Positions 49,563 to 58,359 are shown, counted from the stretch's first letter. The stretch: DNA of 64,000 bases from Kitasatospora sp. A2-31 (GCF_022288725.1 NZ_JAKNTA010000008.1:124001-188000), one strand, 5' to 3'. Notes: generated from the sequence alone by a model not told the origin. A program made the numbers and translations.

Positions 49563-50043
49563 TCCGATCCTGCCCCGGGTGGGCATCGGCACCGACGTGC
49601 ACGCCTTCGAGGCCGGCCGCCCGCTCCGGGTGGCCGGGCTCGACTGGCCGGGCGCCGAGTACGGCCTGGCCGGGCACTCGGACGCCGACGTGGCCGCGCA
49701 CGCCTCCTGCGACGCGCTGTTCTCGGCCGCCGGGATCGGCGACCTCGGGGCGCACTTCGGCACCGACCGGCCCGAGTGGTCCGGTGCCTCCGGCGTCACC
49801 CTGCTCGCGGAGGCGGCCCGGCTGGTCCGCGAGGCCGGGTTCGAAATCGGCAACGTCTCGGTCCAGGTGATCGGCGTGCGGCCGAAGATCGGCAAGCGCC
49901 GGGACGAGGCGCAGGCCGCGCTCTCGGCGGCGGTCGGCGCGCCGGTGTCGGTCTCCGGCACCACCACCGACGGCCTCGGTCTCACCGGCCGGGCCGAGGG
50001 GCTGGCGGCGATCGCCACCGCCCTGGTCTACGAGCGGCGCTGA
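49552..50043 (+). CDS. ispF: IspF, 2-C-methyl-D-erythritol 2,4-cyclodiphosphate synthase
   Basis: A 163-residue homotrimeric zinc enzyme that forms MEcPP. RVGIGTDVHAF supplies metal ligands D15 and H17, GLAGHSDADV a third His, and SVSGTTTDGLGLTGRAEGL the substrate pocket. It starts at ATG 49552 inside the end of ispD, so the two are translationally coupled. Together they perform two non-adjacent steps of isoprenoid precursor synthesis; ispE is elsewhere. Confidence 0.95.
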   Translation: MATDPILPRVGIGTDVHAFEAGRPLRVAGLDWPGAEYGLAGHSDADVAAHASCDALFSAAGIGDLGAHFGTDRPEWSGASGVTLLAEAARLVREAGFEIGNVSVQVIGVRPKIGKRRDEAQAALSAAVGAPVSVSGTTTDGLGLTGRAEGLAAIATALVYERR

Positions 50044-50262
50044 CCCGGCGGCCGCCGGGCGCCGCCTCGGCGGCCGCCCGCCGCCGGGCCGGTGTCGAAC
50101 GGCGCAGCGCCGGCCCGCCGGGGCCGCACTGGTCCGGTCCGGGAATTCCCCGGTGTTGACGGGTGTTCAGAACGGTGTGCCGGGGCGGGAGTCGCTACCG
50201 TTCGGTGCGGGCCCGCTCGGCGGTCCCGCCCGTCTCCGCCGCTTGACGAGAAGAGGTCCCCG

Positions 50263-50658
50263 ATGGCCGAACACCTCTCCGACCGGGCCAAGGCCCTGAT
50301 CGACGGCAAGAGCTTCGCCGTGGTCTCGACGATCCAGCCCGACGGCAGCCCGCAGTCCTCCGTGGTCTGGGTGAAGCGGGACGGCGAGGACATCCTCTTC
50401 TCCACCGTGGAGGGCCGCCGCAAGCACCTCAACATGGTTCGGGACCCGCGGATCTCCCTGGTGGTCAACCCGCCGGACAGCCCGTACACCTACACGGAGG
50501 TGCGCGGCCCGGTCACCCTCACCCGGGAGGGCGGCAAGGAGCTGATCGACGAGCTGGCGCACAAGTACCGCGGCGAGGAGGTCTACCGCTTCGACGGCCC
50601 CGAGGACGTGCGGGTGGTGGTGCGGCTCACCCCGCGCAAGGTGGTCGGCAACCTCTGA
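50263..50658 (+). CDS. PPOX-class F420-dependent oxidoreductase
   Basis: A 131-residue split-beta-barrel protein of the Rv1155/PPOX family: AVVSTIQPDGSPQSSVVWV at the flavin/F420 site and LNMVRDPRISLVV. Such proteins use F420 (or FMN) to reduce small substrates such as biliverdin. ATG 50263 lies 8 bases after AGAGG. It is not part of the classical ispDF-cysS set and may be a later insertion. Cofactor choice is inferred from the family. Confidence 0.85.
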   Translation: MAEHLSDRAKALIDGKSFAVVSTIQPDGSPQSSVVWVKRDGEDILFSTVEGRRKHLNMVRDPRISLVVNPPDSPYTYTEVRGPVTLTREGGKELIDELAHKYRGEEVYRFDGPEDVRVVVRLTPRKVVGNL

Positions 50659-50728
50659 GCCGGGGCCCCGCCCGCCCGCCGAGCCGGGGCCCCGCCCGCC
50701 CGCTGAGCCGGCGCCCCGCCCGCCCGCG
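50657..50728. repeat. 24-bp tandem repeat, three copies, at a stop codon
   Basis: GAGCCGGGGCCCCGCCCGCC-type units at 50657, 50681 and 50705; the first begins inside the PPOX stop codon. Confidence 0.9.
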
Positions 50729-50780
50729 ACGGGCCGCTCCGGCCGGGTCGCGGAACAGAAAACTGCGCAGCCGCGGTATT

Positions 50781-50796
50781 GACATTCCGGAATGTC
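50781..50796. promoter_or_regulatory. 16-bp perfect palindrome upstream of cysS
   Basis: GACATTCCGGAATGTC, overlapping TTGACA (50779-50784), 37 bases before the cysS start. It looks like an operator at a -35 element. Confidence 0.55.
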
Positions 50797-50832
50797 GCGG
50801 GGCACCCCCTGCTGCCCACTACGCTTGACGCT

Positions 50833-52227
50833 GTGAGCATTCGCCTGTACGACACCAGCACCCGCCAGGTACGCGACTTCGTCCCGCTTGTACCGGGTTG
50901 TGTCTCGATCTACCTGTGCGGCGCTACCGTCCAGTCGGCGCCACACATCGGGCACATCCGGTCCGGGCTCAACTTCGACATCATGCAGCGGTGGTTCGCC
51001 TACCGCGGCTACCAGGTGACCTTCGCCCGGAACGTCACCGACATCGACGACAAGGTGATCGCCAAGGAGCGCGAGCTCGGCACGCCCTGGTGGCAGATCG
51101 CCTACGCCAACGAGCGGGCCTTCAACGACGGCTACACGGCGCTGGGCTGCCTGCCGCCGACCGTCGAGCCGCGGGCCACCGGGCACGTCCCCGAGATGAT
51201 CGAGATGATGCAGACGCTCATCGCCAAGGGACACGCCTACGCGGCCGACGGCAACGTCTACTTCGACGTGAAGTCGTACCCCGAGTACCTCGAACTCTCC
51301 AACCAGAAGCTGGAGAACCTGCGTCAGCCCGAGGGCGAGGGCGAGACCGGCAAGCGCGACCCGCGCGACTTCGCCATGTGGAAGGCGGCCAAGCCGGGCG
51401 AGCCCAGCTGGGACACGCCCTGGGGCACCGGTCGTCCGGGCTGGCACCTGGAGTGCTCGGCGATGGCGCACAAGTACCTCGGCCGGGCCTTCGACATCCA
51501 CGGCGGCGGGATCGACCTGATCTTCCCGCACCACGAGAACGAGATCGCCCAGTCCAAGGCGTACGGCGACGACTTCGCGAACTTCTGGGTGCACAACGCC
51601 TGGGTCACCATGAGCGGCGAGAAGATGAGCAAGTCGCTCGGCAACTCGGTGCTGGTCTCCGAGATGGTCGAGCGCTGGCGGCCGCTCGTGCTCCGGTACT
51701 ACCTGGCGGCCCCGCACTACCGCTCGACCATCGAGTACAGCGAGGAGTCGCTGCGCGAGGCCGAGGTCGGCTTCGCCCGGATCGAGGGCTTCGTCCAGCG
51801 CGTGGTCGAGCTCTGCGGCCCGGTCGAGGCCGCGGCCGAGGTGCCGCCGGCCTTCGCCGAGGCGATGGACGACGACCTGGGCGTGCCGCAGGCGCTGGCC
51901 ATCGTGCACACCGCCGTCCGCCAGGGCAACAGCGCCCTGACCGCGGACGACAAGGAGAACGCGGTGGCGCGTCTGGCCGAGGTCCGTGCGATGCTCGGAG
52001 TACTGGGTCTGGACCCGCTCGACCGGCACTGGGCCGGGGCGGCGCGCGGCGAGGACCTGCACGGCGTGGTCGACTCGCTGGTCCGGATGGTCCTGGAGCA
52101 GCGGCAGGCCGCCCGGTCCCGCAAGGACTTCGCCACCGCGGACGCGATCCGCGACCAGCTCGGCGAGGCCGGGCTGGCCATCGAGGACACCCCGTCCGGC
52201 CCGCGCTGGACGATCAACAGCCAGTAA
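50833..52227 (+). CDS. cysS: Cysteinyl-tRNA synthetase
   Basis: A 464-residue class I synthetase: zinc Cys in YLCG (C29), HIGH motif H38-I-G-H41, HHENE zinc region near residue 230, KMSKS at 264-268, and a C-terminal DALR-type helix bundle. GTG 50833 gives the standard length; the frame is open further upstream but without conserved sequence. It differs from MshC, which shares the fold but is shorter. A palindrome just upstream may control it. Confidence 0.95.
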   Translation: MSIRLYDTSTRQVRDFVPLVPGCVSIYLCGATVQSAPHIGHIRSGLNFDIMQRWFAYRGYQVTFARNVTDIDDKVIAKERELGTPWWQIAYANERAFNDGYTALGCLPPTVEPRATGHVPEMIEMMQTLIAKGHAYAADGNVYFDVKSYPEYLELSNQKLENLRQPEGEGETGKRDPRDFAMWKAAKPGEPSWDTPWGTGRPGWHLECSAMAHKYLGRAFDIHGGGIDLIFPHHENEIAQSKAYGDDFANFWVHNAWVTMSGEKMSKSLGNSVLVSEMVERWRPLVLRYYLAAPHYRSTIEYSEESLREAEVGFARIEGFVQRVVELCGPVEAAAEVPPAFAEAMDDDLGVPQALAIVHTAVRQGNSALTADDKENAVARLAEVRAMLGVLGLDPLDRHWAGAARGEDLHGVVDSLVRMVLEQRQAARSRKDFATADAIRDQLGEAGLAIEDTPSGPRWTINSQ

Positions 52228-52374
52228 CCCCTTCGGCGCTCAGCGCACGAAAGGGTGAGGGTGGGCCGTACCGGACCGGTGCGGCCCTCCCGCATGACGG
52301 AGCGCATGCCGTCGGCGGTCCCGGTTCCCACCGGGCGGCCGGCCATGCCGGACAGACAGACAGGAAGTACAGCC

Positions 52375-53370
52375 ATGGCCGGCAACAGCCAGCGCAGGAA
52401 CCGCCGCAACCCCGGATCGAAGAAGGGCGCGTCTGTCGGTACCGGTGGGCACAGCCGGAAGGCGCTCCAGGGCAAGGGCCCGACCCCGCCCGGTGAGGCG
52501 CGCAAGGGGCACCCGAAGCAGCGGGCCGCCAACGCCGCCCTCAAGCGCGAGCGGGACGCCAAGGCCCGGGCCGGCATGCGCCGGGCCGGTGGCGGCGGCC
52601 GGGGCGGCCGCGGCGGCGCCGGCTCCGCCGAGCTGGTGTTCGGCCGCAACTCGGTGGTCGAGGCCCTGCAGGGCGACGTGCCGGCCAACGCGCTGTACGT
52701 CCAGCAGTTCATCGACACCGACGACCGGGTCCGCGACGCCTTCCAGGCCGCCAACGACCGCGGCATCCCGCTGATGGAGGCTCCGCGCGCGCAGCTGGAC
52801 CAGATGACCGGCGGGATGAACCACCAGGGCCTGGTGCTGCAGGTCCCGCCGTACGAGTACGCGCACCCCGAGGACCTCCTGGAGGAGGCGGCCGACGCGG
52901 GCCAGGACGCGCTGATCGTCGCGCTGGACGGGGTCACCGACTCGCGCAACCTGGGCGCCGTGGTCCGCTCCGCCGCCGCCTTCGGCGCGCACGGCGTGGT
53001 CATCCCCGAGCGCCGGGCGGCCGGCATGACCGCCGGTGCCTGGAAGACCTCCTCCGGTGCCGCGGCGCGGCTGCCCGTCGCCCGCGCCACCAACCTGACC
53101 CGGACGCTGGAGGCCTACCAGAAGGCCGGCCTGATGGTGGTCGGCCTGGCCGCCGACGGCGAGGCCGAGATCGGCGACCTGGAGGCGCTGACCGGTCCGG
53201 TGGTCATCGTCGCGGGCAGCGAGGGCAAGGGTCTGTCCCGGCTGGTCTCGGAGACCTGCGACCTGCGGGTGCGGATCCCGATGTCCGGTCTCACCGAGTC
53301 GCTGAACGCCGGTGTCGCCGCGGGCGTGGTGCTGTACGAGGCCGCGCGGCTGCGTTCCAAGGTCGGCTGA
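52375..53370 (+). CDS. rlmB: 23S rRNA (guanosine-2'-O)-methyltransferase RlmB
   Basis: A 331-residue SPOUT enzyme with a basic, Gly-rich N-terminal tail (1-85), an RNA-binding substrate domain starting FGRNSVVEAL, and the SPOUT knot: LDGVTDSRNLGAVVRSAAAFGAHGV, GSEGKGLSRL and IPMSGLTESLNAGVAAGVVLYE. It methylates the ribose of a conserved guanosine of 23S rRNA. Located just after cysS, as in mycobacteria. Thiostrepton-resistance methyltransferases share the fold, but this location and length favour RlmB. Confidence 0.9.
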   Translation: MAGNSQRRNRRNPGSKKGASVGTGGHSRKALQGKGPTPPGEARKGHPKQRAANAALKRERDAKARAGMRRAGGGGRGGRGGAGSAELVFGRNSVVEALQGDVPANALYVQQFIDTDDRVRDAFQAANDRGIPLMEAPRAQLDQMTGGMNHQGLVLQVPPYEYAHPEDLLEEAADAGQDALIVALDGVTDSRNLGAVVRSAAAFGAHGVVIPERRAAGMTAGAWKTSSGAAARLPVARATNLTRTLEAYQKAGLMVVGLAADGEAEIGDLEALTGPVVIVAGSEGKGLSRLVSETCDLRVRIPMSGLTESLNAGVAAGVVLYEAARLRSKVG

Positions 53371-53444
53371 CCCCACACGCACATTCGCCGGGCGCGGCGC
53401 AGCCGGTCTTCCGTTTTGGCCGCGCTCCGTCCGCAATCCGGGTG

Positions 53445-53478
53445 AAAGCGATCGGGCTCGACCGGGCCCGATCGCTTT
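53445..53478 (+). terminator. rlmB terminator
   Basis: A perfect 13-bp stem (53445-53457 with 53466-53478) and 8-nt loop with A-rich and T-rich ends, 75 bases past the stop. Confidence 0.8.
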
Positions 53479-53527
53479 ACTCATGATCACTTCAAGTGGG
53501 CGCCGGACATCCACTCGGGAGAGTGTC

Positions 53528-53550
53528 CTAACCGGGTGTCACCCGGTTAG
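53528..53550. promoter_or_regulatory. 11-bp inverted repeat before the DoxX gene
   Basis: CTAACCGGGTG-T-CACCCGGTTAG, 6 bases before the GTG start at 53557. As RNA it would form a hairpin at the ribosome site; as DNA it may be an operator. Confidence 0.6.
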
Positions 53551-53556
53551 ACGGGT

Positions 53557-55302
53557 GTGGACACCAGAACACCTCGGCGCCCCCTCCTGGGCGGCGGCAG
53601 CACCGGGATAGACGCGGGCCCCGGCCTCAACACCGTCAAGGTGCCGTCGGACCCGGCGCGCCTCAGCAGCACCCAGGCGAGCTTCCGGCTCCGGCTCGGC
53701 GCCCCGGTGGCGCCGCTGATCGAGGCCCCGGCCGGACTGCTCTCCACCGGCGCCGCGTTCGGCGACCCGTACGCCTCGCAGGGCCTGATCCGCCGTCCGC
53801 TGGTCACCCCGCAGGTCGTCGTGCCCGCCGCGGCCGTCCCGGCGTTCGCCGGGGTCGGCGGCGCGGGCGCACCGCGCCGCAAGGGCCGGGTCACCCCCGT
53901 CACCTGGACCGGCCAGGCTCCCCCCGGGGACCTGGCGGCCACCCGGCTGCTGGAGGCCGTCCAGCTCACCGGCGTGCCCGCCCCCGCGGGGGTCGGCGGG
54001 CGCGGCGGCTCCTCGGCCGACGCGGACACCCGGGTGATCCCCTCGTACGCGGGTGCCCGGACCGTCCCGAGGCAGCCGCGCGAGGGTGCTGGGACGGCCA
54101 CCGAGGCCGGCGTCGGCCCGGTCGGCGCACCGCAGGGCTGGACGCCCAGCGGCGAGCTGCCCGAGGTCTCCGCGGCCTCCGCGGAGGGGAAGCAGCCCTG
54201 GTACCCGGGCCGCCGGGTCGACCTGGGCCTGGTGCTGCTGCCGCTGCGCGCCGTGCTCGGCTCGCTCTCGGTCTACGCCGGGTTCAGCAAGCTCTGCGAC
54301 CCGGTGTACTTCGACGGCGGCGAGCGCGGTTCGATGATGCGCTGGCTCTCCTCGCTGCACCCGTGGAAGGTCGCCGAGCCGCTGCTGGCCTTCGCCATGG
54401 CGCACCCGGTGGGCGCGGGCCTGGTGGTGTCGTTCACCGAGATCGTGGTCGGCGTGCTGACCGTCCTCGGCCTCTGGCAGCGGATCGCGGCCGGGGCGGC
54501 GATGCTGCTCTCCGCCGCGCTGCTGTTCACCGTCAGCTGGCGGGCGGTGCCGGTCTACGACACCCCCGACCTGATCTTCCTGGCGGCGTGGAGCCCGCTT
54601 TTGATCGCCGGGGCGCCGTTCGCCTCCCTGGACGGCCGGCTCAACCTGGAGGCCTGGCGCCGGTACGGCTCCGGTGCCCCCGCGGCGCTGCGGCGGCGGG
54701 TCCTGCGCCGCGGCGCGGTAGTCACCGCGGTGGTGGTCGGCCTGACCCTGCTGCTCGGCTCGATGCTGGGCGCGGCGGTCCGGACCGGCAGCCGGTCGCA
54801 CCCGGCGCCGGCCAAGCCGGCCACCGACTACGGCACGCCGGTCTGGCCGAGCGGCGGTCCGTCGGTCGCCCCCGGCGGGCAGGGCCCGTCCACCTCCCCC
54901 TCGCACGCACCCTCGCGGCCGGCCTCGTCCACGCCGAGCGCGTCCGCTCCGGCCTCGCCGTCCGCCTCGGCGCCGTCGACGCCGCCGAAGGCCGCGACGG
55001 GCACCCCGAGCGGGAAGGCGCGCTCGACCAAGCCGGAGAGCGGCGCCGGCTCGGCCCCGGCTGCGGCGCCGTCGGCCGCCGCACCGGCCGCGGGCTCGTC
55101 GCCCGCGCAGCGCAGTTCGCCGGCGGGCGGGACGGGGACGGCGCCGAAGCCGAGCCAGAGCAGCGGTTCCGGGGGCGGTTCGGGCTCCGGTTCGGGCTCG
55201 GGCTCGGGGCTGCTGGGCGGGGTGCTGGGCAGCGGTCCGCTGTCCGACCTCTCCGGCGGCGGCGCGCGCGGCTCGCGGCCGGGAGTGCCGGCGTCCACCT
55301 GA
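53557..55302 (+). CDS. DoxX-family membrane protein with long disordered ends
   Basis: A 581-residue protein, far longer than DoxX (about 130-180). The first 215 residues are low-complexity. Residues about 225-365 form the four-helix DoxX unit (LLPLRAVLGSLSVYAGFSKLCDP, then FTEIVVGVLTVLG), followed by one more membrane helix (about 390-410). The last 150 residues are Pro/Ser/Ala-rich and end in Gly-Ser dipeptides. DoxX proteins act in membrane redox, in mycobacteria with SseA/SodA. Position after rlmB is conserved in streptomycetes. GTG 53557 follows an inverted repeat rather than a normal ribosome site. Confidence 0.8.
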   Translation: MDTRTPRRPLLGGGSTGIDAGPGLNTVKVPSDPARLSSTQASFRLRLGAPVAPLIEAPAGLLSTGAAFGDPYASQGLIRRPLVTPQVVVPAAAVPAFAGVGGAGAPRRKGRVTPVTWTGQAPPGDLAATRLLEAVQLTGVPAPAGVGGRGGSSADADTRVIPSYAGARTVPRQPREGAGTATEAGVGPVGAPQGWTPSGELPEVSAASAEGKQPWYPGRRVDLGLVLLPLRAVLGSLSVYAGFSKLCDPVYFDGGERGSMMRWLSSLHPWKVAEPLLAFAMAHPVGAGLVVSFTEIVVGVLTVLGLWQRIAAGAAMLLSAALLFTVSWRAVPVYDTPDLIFLAAWSPLLIAGAPFASLDGRLNLEAWRRYGSGAPAALRRRVLRRGAVVTAVVVGLTLLLGSMLGAAVRTGSRSHPAPAKPATDYGTPVWPSGGPSVAPGGQGPSTSPSHAPSRPASSTPSASAPASPSASAPSTPPKAATGTPSGKARSTKPESGAGSAPAAAPSAAAPAAGSSPAQRSSPAGGTGTAPKPSQSSGSGGGSGSGSGSGSGLLGGVLGSGPLSDLSGGGARGSRPGVPAST

Positions 55303-55439
55303 CGTACGGCGGTGGGTGGGGGCTCGGGCGGGCCTGGCCGGCGCGGGGCTCGGGACCGCCCGGCCCAGCCGGGTCGGTCACGGCCCCCCGGCCCACCTCC
55401 CCCCACCGCCCCCGCCTTCTGCTCGCCGGGAGAACGCGT

Positions 55440-55472
55440 CGGCCGGGTGCTCCGTGGGGGAGCACCCGGCCG
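55440..55472. terminator. Bidirectional terminator
   Basis: A 14-bp stem (55440-55453 with 55459-55472) and 5-nt loop between the convergent DoxX and nucleotidyltransferase genes. Confidence 0.75.
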
Positions 55473-55541
55473 GCTGCCGTGTGGGGCCGGGGCCGGCGGG
55501 CTGCGGGCCCGCTGCTGGTGGTCCGCCGGGGCCGTCCGCGG

Positions 55542-56321
55542 CTACGCCGGCGGGCGGCCGGCCCCCGAGGCGAGCTCCTTGGCCGCCTCGGTGAGGTCCT
55601 TCGCGGTGTCGATGGCGCGCCAGTACACGCCCTGCGGCAGCTGGTACCCGGCCAGCTTCCTGCTCCGCGCCAGCTGCGGGAAGGTCGTCCGCTCGTGGTC
55701 GCCGACGTCCGGCAGCAGCTCGGTGAACTCCGGGCTGAACACGTAGAGGCCGGCGTTGATGAGGAACGGCGAGGGCGGGGCCTCGATGAAGTCGAGCACG
55801 TTGCCGAACTGGTCCGTCTCCACCGCACCCCAGGGGATCCGCGGGCGGGCCAGCGCGAGCGTCGCGACCGCGTCCCGCTCGCGGTGGAAGGCGGCCATGT
55901 CGCGCAGGCTGAACCTGGTCCAGATGTCGCCGTTGGTGGCGTACCAGGGCTCGTCCGGCCGGGGCAGCGCCTTGGCCGCGTACTTGAGCCCGCCGCCGCG
56001 TCCGAGCGGCTCCGCCTCGACGACCGTACGGACCCGCAGCGGCAGTTCGGCCCCGTCGAGCCACTCCTCGAGCACGTCGGCCAGGTGCCCGCAGGAGATC
56101 ACCGCGTCGGTGACGCCCTCGTCGGCGAGCCAGGACAGCTGGTGCCCGAGGATCGGGGTGCCCGTGCCCGGGATCTCGACCAGCGGCTTCGGCCGGTCGT
56201 CGGTGTAGGGCCGCAGCCGGGAGCCCTGGCCGCCGGCCAGGATGACGGCCTGGGTGACGACGGGCTGCTGCTGCGCCGCGGATGGCTGCGGGGCCGGCGG
56301 GGGCGTGGTGTCAGCGCTCAT
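55542..56321 (-). CDS. Sugar-1-phosphate nucleotidyltransferase
   Basis: A 259-residue GT-A-like nucleotidyltransferase: AVILAGGQGSRLRPYTDDRPKPLVEI (about 25-50) is the NTP loop, GDIWTRFS the metal site, and FLINAGLYVFSPE the sugar-phosphate site. It lacks the left-handed beta-helix of GlmU. This family activates hexose-1-phosphates (glucose, mannose or N-acetylmuramate) with GTP, UTP or dTTP. It overlaps no neighbour; the small membrane-anchored gene lies 36 bases upstream, so co-transcription is likely. Exact sugar is unknown. Confidence 0.85.
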   Translation of the reverse strand: MSADTTPPPAPQPSAAQQQPVVTQAVILAGGQGSRLRPYTDDRPKPLVEIPGTGTPILGHQLSWLADEGVTDAVISCGHLADVLEEWLDGAELPLRVRTVVEAEPLGRGGGLKYAAKALPRPDEPWYATNGDIWTRFSLRDMAAFHRERDAVATLALARPRIPWGAVETDQFGNVLDFIEAPPSPFLINAGLYVFSPEFTELLPDVGDHERTTFPQLARSRKLAGYQLPQGVYWRAIDTAKDLTEAAKELASGAGRPPA

Positions 56322-56357
56322 GCCTGCACAATAGGCGCGCCCGCCGCCCGGCGGTCG

Positions 56358-56798
56358 TCAGCCGGCGGCACCCGAGGCGAAGGAGCCGTCACAGACCGGG
56401 CGGGCGAAGGACCGCGCACGCTTGGCGTCGCCCTGGTACTTGCGCACCGCCGCCTTGCCCAGCTCGGTGGCGAGCGTGCTGCAGTACGGCGTCAGCTCCG
56501 GCTGCTCGCCCATCGAGCGCTCCAGCAGGTCCAGTGCGGTGCCCGGGTTGTGCGCGCGCAGTTCGTCCAGCAGCGCGACGCGGAGCGCGTCCTGCGGGGC
56601 GAGCCCGTCCGGCGCCTTGCCGGTGGACGTCCGACCGATGCCGGCGCCGTCCTCGCTGGAGGCCGCCACCACCTGCTGGTCCAGCCCGGTGGGCGGAGCC
56701 CACGGCACCCTGGTCACGGCGAGGGTGCCGGTGGTGACGAGGACCACGGGCAGGGTGAGGGCGATGGTCTGGCCGATGCGGCGAACTAGCTGCTTCAC
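56358..56798 (-). CDS. Small membrane-anchored/secreted protein, unknown function
   Basis: A 146-residue protein with a basic start (KQLVRRIGQ) and one hydrophobic segment (about 10-28), which may be an uncleaved anchor. The outside part (30-146) is helical with two Cys (in PYCSTL and RPVCDGSF) that could form a disulfide. It is encoded between msiK and the nucleotidyltransferase, 36 bases before the latter. I do not recognise the family. Confidence 0.65.
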   Translation of the reverse strand: MKQLVRRIGQTIALTLPVVLVTTGTLAVTRVPWAPPTGLDQQVVAASSEDGAGIGRTSTGKAPDGLAPQDALRVALLDELRAHNPGTALDLLERSMGEQPELTPYCSTLATELGKAAVRKYQGDAKRARSFARPVCDGSFASGAAG

Positions 56799-56896
56799 GC
56801 TCAGGAGCGTAGCGGCGGGTGCGGGGAGGATCGCGCTCCGTTACACCATCGAGTGACAGGGTGTCCCGGTTCGTCCCTGCACCGTGTTGACGACGG

Positions 56897-56934
56897 CGGA
56901 GCCCCGCCGGACCGCGAGGTCCGACGGGGCTCCG
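56897..56934 (-). terminator. msiK terminator
   Basis: A 17-bp stem with one mismatch (56897-56913 with 56918-56934) and loop GCGA, 41 bases past the msiK stop on the minus strand. Confidence 0.75.
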
Positions 56935-56975
56935 TCCGGCGTGCTGCCGGGGGCGGCCCACCGCCCCCGGTGCGC

Positions 56976-58067
56976 TCAGTTGCTCAGGCGGGCACCGGTG
57001 GTGGTGGAGAACACGTGGGTCTCGCCGGCGATCGGCACGACGTGGATCGTCTCGCCGCGGGCCGGGATCTGGCGGCCGTGCACGCGGACGACCAGGTCCC
57101 GGTCCTCGCCGCCGATCTTGGTGGTGCCGTAGACGAAGCCGTCCGAGCCGAGCTCCTCGACCACGTTGACGGTCACCGCGACGCCCTCGATGCCACCGCC
57201 CGCCACGATCTCGAAGTGCTCCGGGCGGATGCCGACCGTCACGGTCTTGTCGCTGCCGGCGCCGGCCAGGTCCTCGCGGGAGATGTTGACGACCGAGCCG
57301 CCGAACTTGACGCCGCCGTCCACCAGCGGCACGTCGACCAGGTTCATGGCCGGCGAGCCGATGAAGCCGGCCACGAAGAGGTTGGCGGGCTTGTCGTACA
57401 TGTTGCGCGGGGTGTCGACCTGCTGCAGCACGCCGCCCTTGAGCACCGCGACCCGGTCGCCCATGGTGAGCGCCTCGGTCTGGTCGTGGGTGACGTAGAC
57501 GGTGGTGATGCCCAGGCGGCGCTGCAGGCCCGCGATCTGGGTGCGGGTCGACACGCGGAGCTTGGCGTCGAGGTTCGACAGCGGCTCGTCCATCAGGAAG
57601 ACCTGCGGCTCGCGGACGATCGCGCGGCCCATGGCGACGCGCTGGCGCTGACCGCCGGAGAGTGCCTTCGGCTTGCGGTCCAGGTACTCGGTGAGGTCCA
57701 GGATCTTCGCGGCCTCTTCGACCTTGGTGCGGATCTCGCTCTTGTTGACGCCCGCGATCTTGAGCGCGAAGCCCATGTTCTCCGCCACGGTCATGTGCGG
57801 GTAGAGCGCGTAGTTCTGGAACACCATCGCGATGTCCCGGTCCTTCGGCGGCAGGTGGGTGACGTCGCGGTCGCCGATGCGGATGGCGCCGCTGTTGACG
57901 TCCTCCAGACCGGCCAGCATCCGCAGGCTGGTCGACTTGCCGCAGCCCGAGGGGCCGACCAGGACGAGGAACTCGCCGTCCGCGATCTCCAGGTCCAGCG
58001 CGTCCACCGACGGCTTGTCGGCACCGGGGTAGACCCGGGTCGCCTTGTCGTACGTCACAGAAGCCAT
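56976..58067 (-). CDS. msiK: MsiK, multiple-sugar ABC importer ATPase
   Basis: A 363-residue ABC ATPase of the MalK/UgpC group: Walker A GPSGCGKST (38-46), signature LSGGQRQR (136-143), Walker B VFLMDEP (D160, E161), H-loop in VTHDQTEAL, and a C-terminal regulatory OB domain. MsiK powers several carbohydrate importers that lack their own ATPase, including those for cellobiose, maltose and chitobiose, in streptomycetes. No permease gene is adjacent, as expected of the shared ATPase. ATG 58067 has GAAGGAGA 8 bases upstream. A DasR-like site lies 80 bases upstream. Confidence 0.93.
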   Translation of the reverse strand: MASVTYDKATRVYPGADKPSVDALDLEIADGEFLVLVGPSGCGKSTSLRMLAGLEDVNSGAIRIGDRDVTHLPPKDRDIAMVFQNYALYPHMTVAENMGFALKIAGVNKSEIRTKVEEAAKILDLTEYLDRKPKALSGGQRQRVAMGRAIVREPQVFLMDEPLSNLDAKLRVSTRTQIAGLQRRLGITTVYVTHDQTEALTMGDRVAVLKGGVLQQVDTPRNMYDKPANLFVAGFIGSPAMNLVDVPLVDGGVKFGGSVVNISREDLAGAGSDKTVTVGIRPEHFEIVAGGGIEGVAVTVNVVEELGSDGFVYGTTKIGGEDRDLVVRVHGRQIPARGETIHVVPIAGETHVFSTTTGARLSN

Positions 58068-58144
58068 GACTGAGCTCTCCTTCACCGGCAGGAACGTGCC
58101 GGACGATCCGAGTAAAGGGTGGATGTCGTGCCGCCGGCCCGCAC

Positions 58145-58160
58145 AGTGGTCTGAACCACC
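58145..58160 (-). promoter_or_regulatory. DasR-like site upstream of msiK
   Basis: Read toward msiK the site is GGTGGTTCAGACCACT. Its TGGTTCAGACCA core is identical, in the same orientation to the gene, to the site of the LPMO gene at 42441-42456. Confidence 0.65.
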
Positions 58161-58359
58161 GCACAAGCCGACTCCCGGCGACGCTACCTGCGCCTACGCC
58201 GCTTGTCAGCCCCCGATGCCCCCGATTTCGGCATCGGTTGCATCACGCCCGCCTCATCCCAGCCACCCCGCCCATACCGCGGATATGCCACCACCGCCCC
58301 ACCCCCGCCCGGTAGACTTCCCCCGGTGCCGCCGTGACCACGTCGCGGACGGCCACCAT

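Noticed and set aside
50659..50832. T-box leader for cysS
   Set aside because: No T-box consensus or specifier-loop structure was recognised; a palindrome and GC repeats are present instead.
50167..52062. A 631-residue minus-strand frame opposite cysS
   Set aside because: Shadow of the cysS coding strand, with no recognisable domain.
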